Positions 1-8,540 of a stretch of DNA of 64,000 bases are shown one piece after another. How positions within the stretch are numbered: position 1 is the stretch's first letter; every line of letters starts with the position of its first letter. The notes under the pieces are model-generated. The model was not told the origin of the DNA. It made no database searches and was given only the letters and a program-made list of their open reading frames with translations. Position numbers and translations under genes: made by a program. The stretch comes from Methanomicrobiales archaeon HGW-Methanomicrobiales-1 (lineage in GTDB: Archaea; Halobacteriota; Methanomicrobia; Methanomicrobiales; Methanospirillaceae), in contig PGYM01000001.1 of assembly GCA_002839675.1 (NCBI GenBank), positions 1,095,602 to 1,159,601 of the forward strand. Reading direction: 5' to 3'.

Positions 1-289
1 CCACGGTAAAATCTGCACTGGAAAGATCAATGCGTTTTATCTGGGCTGTGTCATAATTGAGAATCTTTAACAGCTTGTTCTTGAGATCCTGTTTTCCCAG
101 TAAAAAAAAGATGAACCGCGTGCCTTCATCAACGGTATAATTCACATGGATGGCGGCAGTCCCGTTGTCAAGCCGTACAGTCACATCCTCAATCTTCAGG
201 TACCCGTAGCGCTCTTCATTGGCGGCGAATGCCGGGGTGGCGATGCCCAATATAAGAATAAACAGCAGCGCGATGGCACGGGCTCGCAT
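1..289 (-). CDS. Secreted or membrane-anchored protein, C-terminus beyond the window
   Basis: The reading frame opens at an ATG at 289 and stays open to the left edge, giving 96 residues. It begins with a clear signal peptide: MRARA followed by a hydrophobic stretch of about 14 residues and an Ala-Phe-Ala-Ala cleavage region near residue 22. The mature part is beta-rich, with YLKIEDVTVRLDNG and IHVNYTVDEGTRF segments. The gene is the last member of a minus-strand series after alba. I do not recognise the family; an exported protein conserved among related methanogens is likely. The missing C-terminus may hold a membrane anchor. Confidence is high that it is coding, low on function. Confidence 0.75.
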   Translation of the reverse strand, partial: MRARAIALLFILILGIATPAFAANEERYGYLKIEDVTVRLDNGTAAIHVNYTVDEGTRFIFFLLGKQDLKNKLLKILNYDTAQIKRIDLSSADFTV

Positions 290-396
290 AGCAATACAAA
301 TTCGTGAATACCACATAAATGGTTTTGGGTAGAATCGTGAGAAAATTATCGGATTAAAATAAATTTACGCCGGAAAATATAGAGAAATATTATTTA

Positions 397-672
397 TTAT
401 TTAACCAGGATGATCTCAATGCTCGAAACATTGGTCTTGCCTGAATCGGTATCAATGACTTCAGTTGAAGTCACAATCTCTTTCTTGGTAACTCCTTCCA
501 AAAACCGGTTTAAGGAGATCTCTGCGGTATCAACAGCCCGGGAAATAGCTTTGCCCCGGGCTTTGATTGCCACCTGATCTGCACCATTGTTAAACTGTGT
601 GACTACGGCCAGCACGTAGTTCATTACCGGTTTATTCCCGACGAATACAGTGTTCTCTTTGAGCGGTTGCAT
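397..672 (-). CDS. albA: DNA/RNA-binding protein Alba
   Basis: A 91-residue protein matching the full length of the Alba family, small dimeric basic proteins that coat archaeal DNA and bind RNA. It has the typical start ([14 protein letters not shown]), the [12 protein letters not shown] helix containing the lysine-rich binding surface, and a terminal beta hairpin ending in SSIEIILVK. In Alba the lysine within the VFVGNKP-type segment is the one controlled by acetylation; here the corresponding lysine is at about residue 14. The gene lies 14 bases downstream of asd on the same strand, so it may share the asd transcript, although it is normally highly expressed and could have its own start. 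Confidence 0.93.
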   Translation of the reverse strand: MQPLKENTVFVGNKPVMNYVLAVVTQFNNGADQVAIKARGKAISRAVDTAEISLNRFLEGVTKKEIVTSTEVIDTDSGKTNVSSIEIILVK

Positions 673-686
673 AGGTACTACCTGTA

Positions 687-1706
687 TCAGAGATACTTCT
701 TTTTCACAATCAGTTCTGCATTCAGTACACTTGCACCAGCAGCACCACGGATCGTGTTGTGCCCCATGGCAATGAAACGAACACCCTCACGCAGACGCCC
801 TACTGAAACGGTCATTCCCTTCCCCCGCATCCGGTCAAGACGGGGCTGCGGGCGATCGGGTTCTTCTTCAAAGAAGTGAACGGATTCCGCGGGTTGTGTA
901 GGCAGGCCTTTGATGGGCGGTTTATAATTCCGGAATGCTTTGTTAAGGGTCTCGATCGGTTCCTTGATATCGACCCAGACTGCCATCGTGTGACCGTCAA
1001 TAACCGGCACCCGGTGGCAGCTGGCGCTCACATTAAACCGGGCATTGGTTACTTTGTTTCCCTTAAGGGCCCCCATGATCTTGAGCGTCTCGGTCTCCAT
1101 CTTCTCTTCTTCTTTGCCGATATACGGGATGACATTATCATAGATGGACATGGCAGCGACACCGGCAAACCCGGCTCCGGATATGGCCTGCATGGTTGCG
1201 ACACGGACATCCGTAAATTTGAACTGCCGTAATGGTGCCAGCGCTGTCACCATCACGATGGTGGAACAGTTCGGGTTAGTGACAATGAACCCATCCCTGC
1301 CGGCATCCTTCTGGACATCGATGAGACCAAGATGTTCCGGGTTCACTTCCGGTACAACCAGAGGGATATCCTTCTCCATCCGGTAGGAACTTGCGTTACT
1401 GCAGACCGCGATCCCGGCATCGGCAAATTCTTTCTCCACATCGATGGCAATCTCTGCCGGAAGGGCAGAAAATACCAGATCAACATCCTTCATCGCTTTT
1501 GGCGAAGTGGGTACGACCTTGATTTTCCCAATATTTTCCGGAAACTGCGTGTCAAGACGCCAGTTCACAATTTTTCCATAGGGCTTTCCCGCGCTGCGAT
1601 CGGATGCGGCGAGCGTCGACAGATTGAACCAGGGATGATCCGCAAGGAGTTCAACAAATCGCTGACCAACCGCACCCGTTGCTCCGAGCACTCCAACATT
1701 GATCAT
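687..1706 (-). CDS. asd: Aspartate-semialdehyde dehydrogenase
   Basis: Makes L-aspartate 4-semialdehyde from aspartyl phosphate with NADPH, the branch point to lysine, threonine, methionine and, in methanogens, homocysteine. The 339-residue protein starts with a Rossmann motif ([13 protein letters not shown], residues 5-17). The catalytic cysteine sits in the TNPNCSTI motif near residue 148, and the later [11 protein letters not shown] segment carries the substrate-binding Arg and catalytic His. Length and motifs fit the archaeal/fungal Asd type. It stands downstream of dapA, dapB and a ferredoxin on the same strand but has about 320 bases of AT-rich upstream sequence, so it probably has its own promoter. 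alba follows at once. Confidence 0.95.
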   Translation of the reverse strand: MINVGVLGATGAVGQRFVELLADHPWFNLSTLAASDRSAGKPYGKIVNWRLDTQFPENIGKIKVVPTSPKAMKDVDLVFSALPAEIAIDVEKEFADAGIAVCSNASSYRMEKDIPLVVPEVNPEHLGLIDVQKDAGRDGFIVTNPNCSTIVMVTALAPLRQFKFTDVRVATMQAISGAGFAGVAAMSIYDNVIPYIGKEEEKMETETLKIMGALKGNKVTNARFNVSASCHRVPVIDGHTMAVWVDIKEPIETLNKAFRNYKPPIKGLPTQPAESVHFFEEEPDRPQPRLDRMRGKGMTVSVGRLREGVRFIAMGHNTIRGAAGASVLNAELIVKKKYL

Positions 1707-1800
1707 AAGTAGTCAGTTCCTGCTTGTGTGTGTATTTCCCGTTTGAGATAATGTCGGGTTGTAAAATTCCATTTCACCTGTGATAATAAAAACGTTGTTT

Positions 1801-1853
1801 TTTAATATTTTAACGGAACAATCAAAAAAAATTTATTTTAATTTATACAAAAG
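1801..1853 (-). promoter_or_regulatory. Putative promoter region of asd, within a 322-bp gene-free gap
   Basis: The gap from 1707 to 2028 holds no gene I can support. It is strongly AT-rich around 1790-1860. Read on the minus strand it has two TATA-like boxes, one at 1841-1853 (TTTGTATAAAT) and one at 1801-1812 (TAAAATATTAAA). Either would give an asd leader of about 70-110 bases. The choice between them is not decided by sequence alone. Confidence 0.4.
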
Positions 1854-2028
1854 GGCTTATTGGCCGTCATAAGGGGAAAAATCCTGAAAATTTCAAAATA
1901 CTCCAGAAAGAAAACCCTTTCCACTATCCAAGATATGCAGGATAAAAGAACAGGATAAAGAAATTACAGCGCAATACAGGAACCCGATGTCGGGGAATGA
2001 AAAAAAGAACCGGATTTATTCTCCGGGC

Positions 2029-2211
2029 TTATTCCATACGAATGGCTTCTGCCGGGCAGACATCAACACAGGTCTGGCAGTCAACGCACATGTCCTTGTC
2101 CACTTTGGCCTTTTCATTTTCCATGGCGATTGCCGATGCTGGGCATTCACTCACGCAGGTTTCGCATCCGGTACACTTGGAAATATCAACGACTGCTACC
2201 AACTCGTTCAC
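2029..2211 (-). CDS. Small 2[4Fe-4S] ferredoxin
   Basis: A 60-residue bacterial-type ferredoxin with two complete cluster motifs: CTGCETCVSECP at residues 14-25 and CVDCQTCVDVCP at about 42-53. The classical CxxCxxCxxxCP pattern is intact in both halves. It acts as a soluble one-electron carrier in the cytoplasm. It lies about 75 bases downstream of dapB and upstream of asd, a setting that suggests co-transcription with the dap genes, but no redox step of that pathway is known to need it. It may simply be one of several ferredoxins of a methanogen. Confidence 0.92.
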   Translation of the reverse strand: MNELVAVVDISKCTGCETCVSECPASAIAMENEKAKVDKDMCVDCQTCVDVCPAEAIRME

Positions 2212-2286
2212 TCCATCGTATATGTTTTACAAAAGACAAAAAAAGGGTTTCGATTGTACCCTCCCGGTAAATTTCAGAAAAAGGGC

Positions 2287-3051
2287 TTATTTTTTGAGGT
2301 TGAGCACATCGCTCATGCCGTAGATACCGGGTTTTTTGCCCACAACCCACCGGGCTGCATGGACGGCCCCGCTGGCAAAGACAGAGCGATCAGACGCATG
2401 GTGAGAGAGTTCAATGGTCTCAAAATTCTTTGAGAACATGACCTTGTGATCACCAACAATATCCCCACCGCGGATAACGTGGACACCAATTTCGTTTTTC
2501 CGCTCGGTCATACCTTCACGCCCGTACTGCTTCTGCCGGTGGCCGACTTCTTCTTCCAGGATCTCGAGGATGGTCTTTGCCGTACCGCTCGGCGCATCCT
2601 TCTTGTTCCGGTGGTGCGCCTCAAAGACCTCGATATCATAGTCTTTCAGCAGCTTCCCGGACTCCCGGACCAGCTGCCAGAAGATATTCACTCCTACCGA
2701 AAAGTTGCTGGATATGACGGCAGGAACATTGTTATGAATGGCTTTTTCCATCACAGCACGCTGCTCGGGAGAAAATCCTGTGGTGCCGACAACCAGCGCC
2801 ACGTTGTTCCGCGCAGCCATCTTCACGTTCTCTACAGCTGCTGCCGCAATCGTGAAATCGATCAGCACATCGGCCCGGGTCGATTTTAAGAGATCTTCAG
2901 CATTTTTCGCTTCAACAATTTCAGCGCCGAAAAATGAACTGGGCTTGAGGTTGATTCCCCCGACCAGTTCCATATCGGACGATTCATTGACCATCCTTCC
3001 GATCGTCTGCCCCATTCGTCCTGAGGCGCCGCATACTACCACTTTGATCAT
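2287..3051 (-). CDS. dapB: 4-hydroxy-tetrahydrodipicolinate reductase
   Basis: Reduces hydroxy-tetrahydrodipicolinate to tetrahydrodipicolinate with NAD(P)H in lysine biosynthesis. The 254-residue protein has the N-terminal Rossmann motif VVCGASGRMGQ (residues 5-15), the DVLIDFT segment, the VVGTTGFS loop, and the signature EAHHRNKKDAPSGTA at about residues 144-158, which carries the catalytic His and Lys. Length is normal. It follows dapA with an 8-base gap on the same strand, a standard operon arrangement. Confidence 0.96.
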   Translation of the reverse strand: MIKVVVCGASGRMGQTIGRMVNESSDMELVGGINLKPSSFFGAEIVEAKNAEDLLKSTRADVLIDFTIAAAAVENVKMAARNNVALVVGTTGFSPEQRAVMEKAIHNNVPAVISSNFSVGVNIFWQLVRESGKLLKDYDIEVFEAHHRNKKDAPSGTAKTILEILEEEVGHRQKQYGREGMTERKNEIGVHVIRGGDIVGDHKVMFSKNFETIELSHHASDRSVFASGAVHAARWVVGKKPGIYGMSDVLNLKK

Positions 3052-3059
3052 GATTCAGG

Positions 3060-4028
3060 TTACCTCGTCCGTTTCGCGGTTACAGACTTTTTCATTGGGT
3101 CTGGTTTTGCTGCCGGTTTTTTAGCGGTTACTGAACGTTTTGCACCGGATTTTACCGGGATCGTCGCCAGTACTTTTTTGAGCTGCTCCGTCTTTTTTGC
3201 ATCCAGTTCATCGAGCGGGAGCCGGACAGGGCCGCCTGCCATGCCCATCAGCTCCACGGCTTTTTTCACCGGGATGGGGTTGGTATCGATAAACATGGAC
3301 CGGAAGAGCGGGGACAAAGAGAAATGAAGGACAAGAGCCTTCTGGTAATCGCCCTGTTTCATGGCTTCGTACATGGCCACCATGCGCCGGGGATCCACAT
3401 TTGCGGCAACAGATATGACACCGCTTCCTCCCAGCGCCATGATCGGGAGCGTGATGTTGTCATCACCGGAGATCACCGAGAATTCATCGTCCTGCGTCTC
3501 TTCAATGATCCGCGAGATCTGGCCGATATTGCCGCTGGCTTCCTTGACCGCAACGATATTCGGGTGCCGGGCAAGCTCGGCGATAAGATCGGGTTCGAGA
3601 TTCTGGCCGGTTCGTCCCGGGACATTGTACATAATGATCGGGATATCGAGATCCGCCAGTTTCGTAAAATGCTTGATGAGCCCGGAACGGTTTGGCTTGT
3701 TGTAGTACGGACTGATGACCAGAACACCATCCGCACCGATGTCCTTTGCAGCCTTCGTCAGTTTTACCGCTTCTGCTGTGTTGTTGGATCCGGTGCCGGC
3801 AATGACGGGTATCCGGCCCTTGACCTTATCGACCGTGATCCTGATTACCTTCTCATGCTCCTCGAACGAAAGGGTTGCAGATTCACCGGTCGATCCACAC
3901 GGAACAATCCCGTGGATACCACAGGACAGAAGAAACTCGATGTTGCGCTCCAGACCCTGAATATCAAGGCCCATCGCAGAGTTCCGTTTAAAAGGGGTAA
4001 TAATTGCTGGAAGGACACCTTCGAACAT
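3060..4028 (-). CDS. dapA: 4-hydroxy-tetrahydrodipicolinate synthase with a basic C-terminal tail
   Basis: Condenses pyruvate with aspartate semialdehyde, the first lysine-specific step. Seen: GSTGES near residue 45, catalytic Tyr in SPYYNKP, and the Schiff-base lysine in VAVKEASGN near residue 162, with the VPGRTG loop before it. The catalytic barrel of about 290 residues is followed by an unusual tail of about 30 residues rich in Lys, Ala and Pro (SVTAKKPAAK and similar), ending in KRTR. The tail resembles the H1-like protein at 31.3 kb in composition. The gene lies between rps17e (8 bases upstream) and dapB (8 bases downstream). Confidence 0.95.
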   Translation of the reverse strand: MFEGVLPAIITPFKRNSAMGLDIQGLERNIEFLLSCGIHGIVPCGSTGESATLSFEEHEKVIRITVDKVKGRIPVIAGTGSNNTAEAVKLTKAAKDIGADGVLVISPYYNKPNRSGLIKHFTKLADLDIPIIMYNVPGRTGQNLEPDLIAELARHPNIVAVKEASGNIGQISRIIEETQDDEFSVISGDDNITLPIMALGGSGVISVAANVDPRRMVAMYEAMKQGDYQKALVLHFSLSPLFRSMFIDTNPIPVKKAVELMGMAGGPVRLPLDELDAKKTEQLKKVLATIPVKSGAKRSVTAKKPAAKPDPMKKSVTAKRTR

Positions 4029-4036
4029 GAAATAGG

Positions 4037-4228
4037 TTATGAGCGTCTTTTGGTATTTATTTTTCTTGTTATGTACCCGGCGACGCGATTCCGGACACGC
4101 TTGCTTGAAATGATTGCTGAAGCGCCTAACTGCACCTTGTTCTCATCAAAGCTGTTGCTGAAGTACTCCCGCTGCTTGGCCAGGATTGCGGTACCGAGAT
4201 TTTTAATGTATGATGGCTTGATTCCCAT
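4037..4228 (-). CDS. rps17e: 30S ribosomal protein S17e
   Basis: A 63-residue basic protein with the archaeal S17e pattern: MGIKPSYIKNLG at the start, FDENKVQLGA in the middle and the diagnostic RVRNRVAGYITRKI near the end. S17e is found in archaea and eukaryotes but not bacteria. It is located 8 bases ahead of dapA on the same strand, a linkage often seen in euryarchaea, so ribosomal protein and lysine genes are probably co-transcribed. The full length matches other archaeal S17e proteins. Confidence 0.92.
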   Translation of the reverse strand: MGIKPSYIKNLGTAILAKQREYFSNSFDENKVQLGASAIISSKRVRNRVAGYITRKINTKRRS

Positions 4229-4253
4229 TACGATTCCTCAAAAGTTCTATACA

Positions 4254-4796
4254 TTAAATGCGGTTAGAACAGATAATGATATTGTTTGTAACGACGAGCG
4301 GATCCTCGCCAAAAACATGGATAATTCCCGGTCGCTGATCTCCCCCGTCATCATATATGACATCAGGAACACCGTCGTTGCAACTGGATGCAATTCCCCA
4401 GTCCATGGTGCTGATTCCCGGGGCTTTCTTTGTGCGGTCAAGAGGTACGCATTCAAGGAGCATTGCTTCAAACACCGCAAGTACGTTTCCTGAAAACCGG
4501 ATGGTCGCGACACTCCGTATGAGCGGATCGCACTTCATTACCGTAAGAATAATCCGCGCGCAGGCATCATCCGCACCAAACGCGCACGGACCACCGGCAG
4601 AAACCCTGCCATCGCGGACAATAATTTTTCCCGGCACCGCTGCAATTCCGTTGCTGTCCCGTGCACCCGGTATCGCGTACCCGATGGATGCTCCTTGTTC
4701 CGGGACGAGCAGGGGGCTCATCGAGTTATTCAGGTGCATTACTGCCAGCTCAAGCCGTTTGAGGACCTCATTTCGTTGCTGCGCCGGATCGTGCAT
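4254..4796 (-). CDS. Stand-alone ThiN-domain protein (thiamine-phosphate synthase-like)
   Basis: The 180-residue protein matches the ThiN domain that makes thiamine phosphate in archaeal ThiD-ThiN fusions and senses it in ThiR regulators. Visible are VPEQGASIGYAIPGA (31-45), GIAAVPGKII (50-59), a GPCAFGADDACAR segment (69-81) and DPLIRSVATIRF (90-101). There is no ThiD kinase domain and no N-terminal helix-turn-helix. The FGAxxHxAR segment of catalytic ThiN domains reads FGADDACAR here, so the His position is not His; this may indicate a sensor or an altered enzyme. It precedes rps17e by about 25 bases. Function as an enzyme is therefore uncertain. Confidence 0.75.
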   Translation of the reverse strand: MHDPAQQRNEVLKRLELAVMHLNNSMSPLLVPEQGASIGYAIPGARDSNGIAAVPGKIIVRDGRVSAGGPCAFGADDACARIILTVMKCDPLIRSVATIRFSGNVLAVFEAMLLECVPLDRTKKAPGISTMDWGIASSCNDGVPDVIYDDGGDQRPGIIHVFGEDPLVVTNNIIICSNRI

Positions 4797-4906
4797 CCTG
4801 CAGGAAAAATGGGCGGGAGAAATCTTAAGGGTGTCTCATATCCGCTCCAGCCCGGTACGGTAAAAATCGGTTAAACCTATATCCTCCTGCAACGAAAAAT
4901 GAGTTA

Positions 4907-5083
4907 ATGGATGCCCGACTTCTTGATGTGATCATTGGGGTGATTGCCTTTCTGATCCTGATTGCCCTGCTTGCCGTACTGCCCATGGTCATGACCGCAG
5001 GCATTGCCTACCTTGCAGCAATAATTGTCTTTATTCTCGTTCTCTCTGGCGCAGGATATCTCGTCAACGAGAAGATTGCGTAG
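4907..5083 (+). CDS. Small two-helix membrane protein
   Basis: An ATG at 4907 opens a 58-residue frame ending at TAG 5081-5083. After a short MDARLLD head there are two hydrophobic segments, residues about 8-30 and 33-53, separated by a Met-Thr-Ala-Gly turn, then a polar tail ending NEKIA. Composition and codon choice look like a genuine methanogen membrane protein. A box-like sequence TTAAACCTATAT about 30 bases upstream could be the promoter. Its last 20 bases overlap the convergent end of priL. No family is recognised. Confidence 0.6.
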   Translation: MDARLLDVIIGVIAFLILIALLAVLPMVMTAGIAYLAAIIVFILVLSGAGYLVNEKIA

Positions 5084-6161
5084 GCGGAGCCGCAGGATGC
5101 TCCCCGCTTTTTTTCTGTGAACCCTTTACCGGGGCCCTCTTTTGTGCCTTGTAATAACTGAGCGGGTGACTGACCTTTTCGCACAGGGCATCGCTGTGAA
5201 TGCACAGCCCGGTGGTGCGCATGGCCGCACACGCAGGAGTGGTGTATTCGGTCCCCGAACCTCCCCTCCCGGTGATATGCTCGACCTGGTACATGGTCTT
5301 TTCCAGATCGAAATCGGGTGACCGGGCATAAAGCTGGCCTATGGCATTGGCATCCATGCCAATCGTGTGGAGAAATGTTGTCAGGGCAAAGCGGCCGGCA
5401 TGCGTCAGGTTTGTCCCGGCAGTCAGCGCCGTGATAAGTGTCTGCATGCAGGGGGGAAACGCACTCTCTTCCACGGTGCCGAACTGCTGGAGCATCTTTT
5501 CCTGGTACACCTTTTTGAGCTGGGCAACACCGGGTGCGAGTTTCTCGCAGAGCGAGGGGGGCACCTTATGCGGGAGATCCCTGCGCAGGAGTACGCGGAT
5601 ACGCTCCCGGAGCAATTCATAGCGCTCATCTTTTTTGATATCCACAAAACCGCGTTCAAGCCGGCGGTTGATGAGATTGAACCGGTCCTGGTGCAGGGGG
5701 GCTACCAGCTCGACATAGTCCACAAGCGGGATACGATCTTTGGTGATCTGGATACCCAGCTCCTGCGCAATCGCGATGCACAGCCGGGAGTACTCCCCTT
5801 CGCCATCCTGGAATTTCTGGTTCCATTCCTCTTCGTTGACCAGGAAATAATATGCCCGTTCGGCTTCGTACCGCGTGAGCCGGTCAACAAGGGTTTTGTC
5901 GTGAACGCAGGAGACAATGATCCGGGCCAGTGCATAACTGGCAATTTCATCGTCAACAGAACCGGTAATATCCGGGACATTTGTTTTTTTTACCGTGATT
6001 GCGTCCTGGATGCGCCCGAGTGCGCGATCGATCAGCGCCTGGCCCCGTGCATCGGCAAACAGGAAATCAAGTGATGAAAACCGGACCTTGACATGGTCCT
6101 GGGCTTTTTTTAAAAACGGAAAATGGGAAAGTTCCTTTGCAGATGGGCTGAAGTCCATCAA
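5064..6161 (-). CDS. priL: DNA primase large subunit PriL
   Basis: The regulatory subunit of the archaeal two-subunit primase, which makes RNA/DNA primers with PriS. The 365-residue protein carries the C-terminal iron-sulfur domain: one Cys in AFPPCMQTL (about residue 240) and three in the segment PACAAMRTTGLCIHSDALC (about 310-330), enough for the expected [4Fe-4S] cluster. The GRFALTTFLHTIGM helix just after the first Cys is also typical. It starts with ATGATG at 6161 and overlaps pcn by 4 bases, so primase and clamp are translated from one message. The tail after the Cys domain is basic and low-complexity. Confidence 0.92.
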   Translation of the reverse strand: MMDFSPSAKELSHFPFLKKAQDHVKVRFSSLDFLFADARGQALIDRALGRIQDAITVKKTNVPDITGSVDDEIASYALARIIVSCVHDKTLVDRLTRYEAERAYYFLVNEEEWNQKFQDGEGEYSRLCIAIAQELGIQITKDRIPLVDYVELVAPLHQDRFNLINRRLERGFVDIKKDERYELLRERIRVLLRRDLPHKVPPSLCEKLAPGVAQLKKVYQEKMLQQFGTVEESAFPPCMQTLITALTAGTNLTHAGRFALTTFLHTIGMDANAIGQLYARSPDFDLEKTMYQVEHITGRGGSGTEYTTPACAAMRTTGLCIHSDALCEKVSHPLSYYKAQKRAPVKGSQKKSGEHPAAPPTQSSR

Positions 6162-6901
6162 TCGGCCTCGATCCGGGGTGCAAGGAGGTATTCGACATGC
6201 CCGTTACCACCAGCAATGTCAAATGAGAACCTGACCGGGTGATCGATTCCGAGATAGATCTCCACTTCTGCGGCCTTGGACATGACTTTTCCCATGTCTT
6301 TTAAGTAATCCAGGGAAAATAGCGACCGGGCCTCTACTGGTGTGAGCGACTTGAGCTCGTCTTTTGAGAACTCGCGCCGGATGTTGTCCGTGTCTCCCTC
6401 AGCAATCAGGTAAAAAGTCTGGTCTTTCGGGTTGATCCCCAGCGCGATCTTATCGGAGATGACTGCTGCTGCCTTCATGGCATTGTTTAAGTCATCCCCG
6501 GCAATCACGATCTTACCTGGCAGGTTGATGGTCGGGGGATTGGGATCCTTCCTTATGGTATTCGTATCGAGGAGGGTGATCGAGTAGTGGTACCCGTGGA
6601 CCGAGACCGACATCTTCTGGGCATTGTCGCCGAGCTCGAGGCTGATCAGGTCGCCTTTTCCCGCCATCCCGAAGATGTTCTTCATCTTCGATATGTCGAT
6701 CCCCAGCTGGCTGTCGGTTGCCTGGTACGAATCGAACGCCTCTTTCTTGAGCGTAAGTCCGATCATCGCAACATTAGCGGTATCAACAGCACGCGTGGAT
6801 ATACCATTCTCGTCCGTATGCAGCCGGCACTCCGGGATGAGTGCCGAGATCGCATCGATGAATTCCCTGAAAATATCTGCATCAATCGTAGCTTTTAACA
6901 T
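6158..6901 (-). CDS. pcn: DNA polymerase sliding clamp (PCNA)
   Basis: The 247-residue clamp forms a trimeric ring that tethers polymerases, FEN1, ligase and other PIP-box proteins. It begins MLKATIDADIFREFIDAIS and has both related halves, the interdomain connector around residue 120 and the closing LLAPRIEAD, with the usual acidic surface. The usual RAVDTANVAMIGL segment occurs at about residues 38-50. It stands first in a two-gene operon with priL (4-base overlap). The gene diverges from rlmE, and the roughly 100-bp space between them contains AT-rich promoter sequence for both. Confidence 0.96.
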   Translation of the reverse strand: MLKATIDADIFREFIDAISALIPECRLHTDENGISTRAVDTANVAMIGLTLKKEAFDSYQATDSQLGIDISKMKNIFGMAGKGDLISLELGDNAQKMSVSVHGYHYSITLLDTNTIRKDPNPPTINLPGKIVIAGDDLNNAMKAAAVISDKIALGINPKDQTFYLIAEGDTDNIRREFSKDELKSLTPVEARSLFSLDYLKDMGKVMSKAAEVEIYLGIDHPVRFSFDIAGGNGHVEYLLAPRIEAD

Positions 6902-7000
6902 CGCTTACCCCTTAACACATTATCTTATACAGTATATCGTCATACTTTAATTATAGCGTTTTGGGTTTAACCCGGACATTTTAGGGGAACGATAAAGACA

Positions 7001-7582
7001 ATGGGTTCACAGTGGGGACAGGATAAAACATATCTGCGGGCAAAACACGAGGGATTCCGTTCACGGGCAGCCTATAAGCTGATGGAAATCCAGAAAAAAT
7101 TTGCAATCATCCGGCCGGATGACAATATCGTAGATTTGGGCGCGGCACCCGGAAGCTGGCTCCAGATCGAGCGGACACTTACTGACGCCAAGATTATCGG
7201 CATCGATCTCAACCCGATAGCCGAACTCGATGGGGTAGAAACCATCCAGGGGGATATTAATGATCCCGAGGTCGTGGAACAGGTCAAATCGATGCTCAGT
7301 GAGGTCAGCGTCGTGCTCTGCGATGCATCGCCAAAACTCTCCGGGCACCGGAGTTACGATCAGGCCCGGATCATTGCACTCAATGAACAGGCACTCGCGT
7401 TTGCCTGCAAAGTCTTGAAACCGGGCGGCAATTTCGCGGTGAAATCATTCCAGGGAACGGACTTTCCTGAATTTTATGCGGAATGCAAAACGAAATTCTA
7501 TTCCGTAAAAACCTGTATGACGCAGTCTACCCGGAAAGGAAGTACCGAGCTTTACATTGTTGCAAAGAACTTCATAGGCTGA
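7001..7582 (+). CDS. rlmE: 23S rRNA (uridine-2'-O-)-methyltransferase RlmE/FtsJ family
   Basis: A 193-residue Rossmann methyltransferase of the FtsJ/RrmJ family. Seen are the early catalytic Lys region (FRSRAAYKLMEIQKKF), the SAM motif VDLGAAPGSWLQ (44-55), the acidic GIDLNPI, the catalytic Asp in LCDASPKLSGH near residue 110, and the catalytic Lys in GGNFAVKSFQG near residue 147. The K-D-K-E tetrad appears complete, so an active RNA 2'-O-methyltransferase is expected. It precedes moaA by 9 bases on the same strand. Confidence 0.93.
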   Translation: MGSQWGQDKTYLRAKHEGFRSRAAYKLMEIQKKFAIIRPDDNIVDLGAAPGSWLQIERTLTDAKIIGIDLNPIAELDGVETIQGDINDPEVVEQVKSMLSEVSVVLCDASPKLSGHRSYDQARIIALNEQALAFACKVLKPGGNFAVKSFQGTDFPEFYAECKTKFYSVKTCMTQSTRKGSTELYIVAKNFIG

Positions 7583-7591
7583 AACATTTCC

Positions 7592-8470
7592 ATGACGCTC
7601 AGGGACCCTTACAATCGCCCGGTCAGCAACCTGCGGATCAGTCTCACTCCCAAGTGTAACCTGTCCTGCATCTACTGCCACCGGGAAGGGGAGAAAGCGC
7701 CGAAAGAGCAGTTGTCAGCACCGGAAATTGCAGAAATTTTACGGGTTGCCGCACATTTCGGGATCCGCAGCGTGAAATTTACCGGTGGCGAGCCCATGCT
7801 CCGTCCCGATCTCCTGGAGATCACCAGGTCGGTGCCTGCCGGCATGGAATCATCGATCACCACCAATGGCACCCTTCTCGCCGGGCTTGCCGCGGATCTC
7901 AAGCAGGCGGGCTTACGCAGGGTGAATGTCAGTATCGACAGCCTGAACCATGAAACCTACAAGAAAATTACCGGAACCGATAAACTCGATGATGTGCTGG
8001 AAGGCATTGCCGCAGCAGTCGATGCCGGCCTCACACCCGTAAAGCTGAATGTGGTTGTGCTGGCCGGTATCAACGATCACGAGATCGATGACTTCCTGAA
8101 ATTTGTGCGGGGGAACCGGAACCTCGTGCTCCAGCTGATCGAGCTGATGGATTTCAATAATTGCACCAATCACGGCGATCTCAACCAGCTGGAAGATTCA
8201 CTTGCTGCCCGCTCAAAGCAGATCATTACCCGTAGGATGCACCACCGGAAGAAGTACTGCCTTGACGGGGCGGAAGTGGAAGTGGTCCGCCCGCTCCACA
8301 ACACCGAGTTCTGTGCGTTCTGCAACCGGCTCCGGGTGACATCGGACGGGAAACTCAAGCCCTGCCTCCTGCGCACGGACAATCATATCGATATTCGCGG
8401 GAAGAGCGGCAAGGAGCTGGAAGCATTATTTGAAAAAGCCGTGTCACTCAGGGAACCGTTTTACAAATAG
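7592..8470 (+). CDS. moaA: GTP 3',8-cyclase MoaA (molybdenum cofactor)
   Basis: Radical SAM enzyme that begins molybdopterin synthesis from GTP. The first cluster motif is CNLSCIYC (residues 22-29), followed by VKFTGGEPMLRPD. The second cluster has Cys in EFCAFCNRLR and KPCLLR near residues 235-260, as required in MoaA. The 292-residue length is short, and the C-terminus ends REPFYK without the terminal Gly-Gly typical of bacterial MoaA, where that tail reaches the active site. Methanogens need the cofactor for formylmethanofuran and formate dehydrogenases. It probably forms an operon with rlmE. Confidence 0.92.
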   Translation: MTLRDPYNRPVSNLRISLTPKCNLSCIYCHREGEKAPKEQLSAPEIAEILRVAAHFGIRSVKFTGGEPMLRPDLLEITRSVPAGMESSITTNGTLLAGLAADLKQAGLRRVNVSIDSLNHETYKKITGTDKLDDVLEGIAAAVDAGLTPVKLNVVVLAGINDHEIDDFLKFVRGNRNLVLQLIELMDFNNCTNHGDLNQLEDSLAARSKQIITRRMHHRKKYCLDGAEVEVVRPLHNTEFCAFCNRLRVTSDGKLKPCLLRTDNHIDIRGKSGKELEALFEKAVSLREPFYK

Positions 8471-8540
8471 TGACCCTTTTTAGTTAACAACAATCTGCCT
8501 CACGGCAATATATTTACAATCCCGTAACGAACTTGTTGCT

